Assembly: GCF_029892425.1 (NCBI RefSeq) | Contig: NZ_JARXWB010000028.1 | Coordinates: forward strand, 46,416 to 110,415 | DNA from: Bradyrhizobium sp. BR13661 | GTDB taxonomy: Bacteria > Pseudomonadota > Alphaproteobacteria > Rhizobiales > Xanthobacteraceae | Direction: 5' to 3' | DNA length: 64,000 nt | In this document: positions 60,550 to 64,000 of the stretch, one piece after another | Layout: every line of letters starts with the position of its first letter | How positions within the stretch are numbered: the stretch's first letter is position 1 | The notes under the pieces: model-generated | The model's input: only the letters and a program-made list of their open reading frames with translations | Databases searched by the model: none | What the model was told of the DNA's origin: nothing | Program-made: the position numbers and the translations under genes

Positions 60550-60903
60550 CTAGAAACACCTCACCTCGGCCTCGGCCTGCGCCCGCCTGAGATCATTCAT
60601 CGCCGAATTTGCCTGCTCCGAGGTCCGGAACTGGGTGCCGAGATTGCCGCGGACCTGGGACATGCTGAGCGCGGTCTCGGCGGTCACATAACGCTCGTAG
60701 GGGACGATGGAGGCGACGACGTCAATCGAGCACGAGCATTGCTCGATCGCCTGCCGTGTCTCGCCATTGGCTTTCATGCAGCCGTAGACATATTCCGCGC
60801 GCGCTGACGTCGGATAGTCATTGGCCTCCTCGGCGCGGGCTGCACAGGCGGTCGCCGCGAGCACGACCAGAGCAGCGACAATCGATCGTCCCGCAAACCT
60901 CAT
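60550..60903 (-). CDS. Small exported protein with CSCSID motif
   Basis: A 117-aa exported protein with signal peptide (IVAALVVLAATACAARA) and a Cys set YGCMKANG, EQCSCSID and VRCF. The block CSCSIDVVASIVPYERYVTAET is conserved in a family I associate with quinoprotein clusters, which I could not verify here. ATG at 60903 follows GGGAGGACG. Convergent with the SoxYZ-like gene and divergent from the next transporter. Confidence 0.65.
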   Translation of the reverse strand: MRFAGRSIVAALVVLAATACAARAEEANDYPTSARAEYVYGCMKANGETRQAIEQCSCSIDVVASIVPYERYVTAETALSMSQVRGNLGTQFRTSEQANSAMNDLRRAQAEAEVRCF

Positions 60904-60990
60904 GTGCGTCCTCCCGCTGGTTGCGATGGAAGCTATGCTATGCCTATTGTCCTGAAAAGCACTCTGTCCGAGGAAATGGCTCACAAGGTG

Positions 60991-61965
60991 ATGAGAGTAT
61001 TGGCAAGAACAATAGTGCTCGTGATGATGCTGGCGCTGGGCGCGGCGGCCCATGCCGCTGATGTCATCCGCCTGGCGGTGCAGAAGACCGGGACGTTTTC
61101 CTGGGAACTGGCGACGATCCGCGAGGCCGGGCTCGACAAGGAGGCCAATCTGTCGCTGGAGGTGACAGAGCTTGCGAGCCCCGAGGCCGGCAAGATCGCG
61201 CTCCGCGCCGGCAATGCCGACATCATGCTGTCGGACTGGCTGTGGGTGTCGCGCGAGCGCGCGCTTGGTGCCAGGCTCACCTTCTATCCCTATTCCAGCG
61301 CGCTCGGCGCCGTGATGGTGCCTGCGGCCTCGCCGATCAAGACGCTCGCTGATCTCAAGGGCCGCAAGCTCGCCGTCGGCGGCGGTCCGATCGACAAGAG
61401 CTGGCTGCTGCTGCAGGCGCGGATGAAGCAGGACGGCATCGACCTCAAGTCGGATGCGACCATCGTCTATGGCGCGCCGCCGCTGATCGCGGCCAAGGCG
61501 CTCGACGGCGAGATGGATGCGAGCCTGAATTTCTGGAATTTCTGCGCCCAGCTCGAGGCCAAGGGCTTCAGGCGCCTCGCCGGTATCGAGGAGATTTTGC
61601 CGAAGTTAGGTGCCAAGGGCGCGGTCTCCGCGGTGGGTTATGTCTTCGACGAGGGCTGGGCTGCGGGCCATCGCGACACCGTGGCGCGCTTCATCGCCAT
61701 GACCCGCAAGGCCAAGCAGCTGCTGGTCAGCTCTGATGCGGCCTGGGACAAGATCGCTCCGCTCACCGGCGCGACCGATCCCACAATGCTCAGGACATAC
61801 CGCGATCGTTATCGCGACGGCATTCCGCGCCGAAGCATCACGGACGAGGAGACGGATGCGCGCGTGCTCTATCGCGTGCTGGCCGAGATCGGCGGCCGTG
61901 ATCTGGTCGGGCCCGCGGCCGAGCTCGATCCCGGCACGTTCTATCACGCGGTCCCCGGAGACTGA
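60991..61965 (+). CDS. NitT/TauT-type ABC transporter substrate-binding protein
   Basis: A 324-aa periplasmic receptor of the NMT1/TauA fold. Signal peptide (LVMMLALGAAAHA) precedes VIRLAVQKTGTFSWELA. Family blocks are ADIMLSDWLW and KTLADLKGRKLAVGGGPIDKSW. The substrate is unknown. Starts at 60976 or 60991 are both possible; neither has well-spaced Shine-Dalgarno sequence. First gene of a three-gene importer that follows the quinoprotein genes. Confidence 0.8.
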   Translation: MRVLARTIVLVMMLALGAAAHAADVIRLAVQKTGTFSWELATIREAGLDKEANLSLEVTELASPEAGKIALRAGNADIMLSDWLWVSRERALGARLTFYPYSSALGAVMVPAASPIKTLADLKGRKLAVGGGPIDKSWLLLQARMKQDGIDLKSDATIVYGAPPLIAAKALDGEMDASLNFWNFCAQLEAKGFRRLAGIEEILPKLGAKGAVSAVGYVFDEGWAAGHRDTVARFIAMTRKAKQLLVSSDAAWDKIAPLTGATDPTMLRTYRDRYRDGIPRRSITDEETDARVLYRVLAEIGGRDLVGPAAELDPGTFYHAVPGD

Positions 61966-61966
61966 G

Positions 61967-62704
61967 GTGCTGCGCCTTTTCTCTTTCGCCCTGTTCCTTG
62001 CGATCTGGTGGATTGCCGCGCTGTTCGTCGGCGGTGCCAAGCTGCCCTCCCCGCCCGCCGTGCTCGACGTCATCATCGCCGAGGCCGCGAGCGGTGCGCT
62101 GTTCCTGCATCTCGGCGCCACGCTTGCCCGCGTCACGCTGGCCTTCGTGCTGGCGATGTCGGTCGGCAGCGCCATCGGTTATCTGATGGGGCGGGTGAAG
62201 CTCGCCGACCGGCTCGGCGATCCCTGGCTGATCCTGCTGCTCAACCTGCCGGCGCTGGTCGTGATCGTGCTCGCCTATATCTGGGCTGGGCTCACCGAAG
62301 CCGCGGCGATCGCAGCGATCGCCATCAACAAGCTGCCGACCGCGGTCGTCACCTTGCGCGAGGGCACGCGCGCGCTCGACCGTTCGCTCGACGAGATGGC
62401 GACCGTGTTCGCGATGCCGCGTTGGCGCGCCTTCCGCCATGTCGTGCTGCCGCAGCTTGCACCCTATATCGCGGCCTCCGCCCGCTCCGGCCTGTCGCTG
62501 GTGTGGAAGATCGTGCTGGTCGCCGAGCTGCTGGGGCGTCCGAACGGCGTCGGCTTCGAAATCGGCGTCGCCTTCCAGCTGTTCGACACGCCGCGCCTGC
62601 TCGCCTATTCCCTGACATTCGCCGCGGTCGTGCTCGTCATCGAAACCGCGCTGGTGCAGCCGTTCGAGGCCCGCGTAACGCGGTGGCGGCCCCGTGCGGC
62701 TTGA
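61967..62704 (+). CDS. NitT/TauT-type ABC transporter permease
   Basis: A 245-aa permease with six hydrophobic segments and the EAA-type loop DEMATVFAMPRWRAFRHVVLPQ. The start is GTG at 61967, one nt past the stop of the receptor gene (TGAGGTG), so the two are tightly coupled. Longer frames upstream overlap the receptor and are rejected. Confidence 0.85.
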   Translation: MLRLFSFALFLAIWWIAALFVGGAKLPSPPAVLDVIIAEAASGALFLHLGATLARVTLAFVLAMSVGSAIGYLMGRVKLADRLGDPWLILLLNLPALVVIVLAYIWAGLTEAAAIAAIAINKLPTAVVTLREGTRALDRSLDEMATVFAMPRWRAFRHVVLPQLAPYIAASARSGLSLVWKIVLVAELLGRPNGVGFEIGVAFQLFDTPRLLAYSLTFAAVVLVIETALVQPFEARVTRWRPRAA

Positions 62705-63404
62705 GGTCGAGATCACAGGCAAGACCTACGAGAGCGCTGCGGGCGGAGCGCACGACGTGCTGGCGCCGATCAGGTTCGCGCTGCAATCCGGCGAGGTCGG
62801 CGTGCTGATCGGCCCGTCCGGTTGCGGCAAGAGCACCATGTTGCGCATCATCCTCGGGCTCGACCGCGATTTCTCCGGCCAAGTCGCGCGCCCGCCCGAG
62901 GCGCGGATCGGCATGGTGTTCCAGGAGCCGCGGCTGCTGCCGTGGCGCTCGGTCGAGCAGAACGTGCGGCTCGCCGCGCCCAATGCCTCTGACGCCAAGT
63001 TGTCAGAGCTGTTCAAGATCCTCGAGCTGGAGGCGCATCGCAGCCACTTCCCCGGCGAATTGTCGCTGGGCCTTGCCCGCCGCGTGGCTCTCGCCCGCGC
63101 CTTTGCGGTCGAGCCCGATCTGCTCGTGCTCGACGAACCCCTCGCCTCACTCGACGACGCGCTCGCCGGCCGCCTGCGCGACGAGATCGCGACACTGGTG
63201 GCGAGCCGCCCGGTGATGACTCTGCTCGTCACCCACAGTCTCGATGATGCCATCCGTCTCGGCGACCGCCTGTTCTTCCTGTCGCCGCGGCCGGCGCGTA
63301 TCGTGCAGGAGGTGCCGATTTCGATTCCGCGCAGCCAGCGCAGCGAAGGCGAGCTCGCCAGGATCAGGACGGAGCTTGCGGCGTTGCCGCTTGAATCGAA
63401 ATGA
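62694..63404 (+). CDS. NitT/TauT-type ABC transporter ATPase with variant signature
   Basis: A 236-aa ATPase: Walker A GPSGCGKST (40-48), Q-loop VFQEPRLLPWRSV and Walker B LLVLDEPLASLD. The signature normally LSGGMxQRVALARA is here LSLGLARRVALARA, with a Leu in place of the conserved Gly. GTG start at 62694 overlaps the permease stop. Whether the variant affects ATP hydrolysis cannot be told from sequence. Confidence 0.85.
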   Translation: MRLEVEITGKTYESAAGGAHDVLAPIRFALQSGEVGVLIGPSGCGKSTMLRIILGLDRDFSGQVARPPEARIGMVFQEPRLLPWRSVEQNVRLAAPNASDAKLSELFKILELEAHRSHFPGELSLGLARRVALARAFAVEPDLLVLDEPLASLDDALAGRLRDEIATLVASRPVMTLLVTHSLDDAIRLGDRLFFLSPRPARIVQEVPISIPRSQRSEGELARIRTELAALPLESK

Positions 63405-63451
63405 CCACTCGTGGTCAACTGCATCATCAGAGATTGTCGAGGGAGGTCACC

Positions 63452-63805
63452 ATGCGCCGTCAGCTGATTGCGATCGGCATCCTGTTGGTTGCGATGCCGG
63501 GCACGACGCTTGCGCAGACCAAGGGCAAGGGCATCCGGCTCTGGAATCTCACCAGCGAGACCATCTCCGGCTTCCAGCTCGCACCGTCAGGCAAGACCGA
63601 CTGGGGTCCGAACCAGTGCCTGAACGACAAGGACAAGGAGGTCGACCACGACGAGCGACTGCGCATCACCGGGGTCGAGCCCGGCCGCTACGACGCCAAG
63701 GTCAGCTATCCCAACTCACGGCAATGCGTGGTCCGCGACATCGAGATCAAAGCGGACGCCGTGTTCTCGATCGCCGACAAAGATCTGAAGGACTGCACCA
63801 AGTAG
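63452..63805 (+). CDS. Small exported protein, function unknown
   Basis: A 117-aa exported protein with a signal peptide (QLIAIGILLVAMPGTTLAQ) and three Cys (NQCLNDK, RQCVVRD, KDCTK). Blocks GKGIRLWNLTSETISGFQLAPSG and GRYDAKVSYPNSRQCVVRDIE suggest a small beta-rich periplasmic domain. The ATG at 63452 has GGGAGG six nt before it. It lies 47 nt after the ATPase and may be its last operon member. Confidence 0.65.
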   Translation: MRRQLIAIGILLVAMPGTTLAQTKGKGIRLWNLTSETISGFQLAPSGKTDWGPNQCLNDKDKEVDHDERLRITGVEPGRYDAKVSYPNSRQCVVRDIEIKADAVFSIADKDLKDCTK

Positions 63806-63809
63806 GTTA

Positions 63810-63917
63810 CCAGACCCTCATGGTGAGGAGCGCGAAGCGCGTCTCGAACCATGAAGGCCCGGCCGATACAGCTCGGCCTCGATCCTTCGAGACGCCGCTT
63901 CGCGGCTCCTCAGCGAC
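63810..63917. repeat. REP-type palindrome
   Basis: Stem-forming arms of the TGGTGAGGAGCGCGAAGCGCG...CTTCGAGACGCCGCTTCGCGG type. Same family as 56838-56975, without the duplication. Lies between the last small gene and a transposase fragment. Confidence 0.6.
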
Positions 63918-63928
63918 TGTGTTCTTTG

Positions 63929-64000
63929 TCAAGCGGGTTGCCATGGTTTTTGGTCCCTGAGCATGGCGTTGAGGATGGTGAGAAGCTTGCGAGCAACGGC
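63929..64000 (-). mobile_element. IS110-type transposase, C-terminal end (cut by window edge)
   Basis: Minus-strand reading from the edge gives AVARKLLTILNAMLRDQKPW, then QPA and a TGA stop at 63929-63931. This is the typical C-terminus of IS110-family transposases (xVARKLLxxLNAMLRDxxxW). The rest of the element lies beyond the window. Confidence 0.7.

Overview
The window looks like the chromosome of a Bradyrhizobium-type alphaproteobacterium. The evidence is high GC, long back-to-back operons with 4-nt overlaps, dispersed palindromic intergenic repeats of the kind common in Rhizobiales, an accessory module for quinoprotein (PQQ) dehydrogenases, and a full purine-degradation block. No rRNA, tRNA or CRISPR array was seen.

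Layout. 0.1-12.2 kb: purine uptake and catabolism. A BMP-type ABC transporter (ATPase, two permeases, binding protein) is followed by an 8-oxoguanine/guanine deaminase-type amidohydrolase, a two-gene xanthine dehydrogenase whose FeS and Mo subunits are fused, an OHCU decarboxylase-HIU hydrolase fusion, a PuuE-type allantoinase and a DUF3830 protein. No urate oxidase is present. 12.3-18 kb: small exported proteins, a dispersed repeat, a DUF900 hydrolase, a ClC channel and a class II aldolase. 18.1-22.2 kb: stress and nucleoid genes (YciF-like, Hsp20, Lon, a 51-aa basic ORF, HU). 22.5-29.9 kb: thiolase, Tat-exported GH1 glycosidase, a GrlR-like protein and a ribose-type sugar ABC operon behind a candidate operator.

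29.9-38.6 kb is the accessory part. It opens with joined remnants of an IS5-type transposase and a LysR regulator. Then seven short plus-strand ORFs (mostly membrane or exported, one a TrpF-like protein lacking the usual catalytic Cys) are separated by repeats. Most of these are about 117 bp with inverted terminal repeats and begin 0-60 nt after a stop codon. This gene-repeat-gene layout resembles a cassette array and is the most unusual structure in the window. A secreted protein, a GNAT acetyltransferase and an exported alpha/beta hydrolase follow.

38.8-45.3 kb: a dipeptide/oligopeptide ABC operon divergent from an RpiR regulator. 45.4-63.8 kb: a methanol/quinoprotein and probably lanthanide-related region. 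It holds a TonB receptor behind a four-half-site palindromic array, a MoxYX-like two-component pair, S-formylglutathione hydrolase, a LutA/B/E/F/G-like periplasmic and ABC-export operon, a PQQ-associated CxxxCW rhodanese-like protein, a MoxJ-like binding protein, a zinc metallohydrolase, a SoxYZ-like carrier and a NitT/TauT-type ABC transporter. The dehydrogenase itself (XoxF/MxaF) is not in the window. The right edge cuts an IS110-type transposase.
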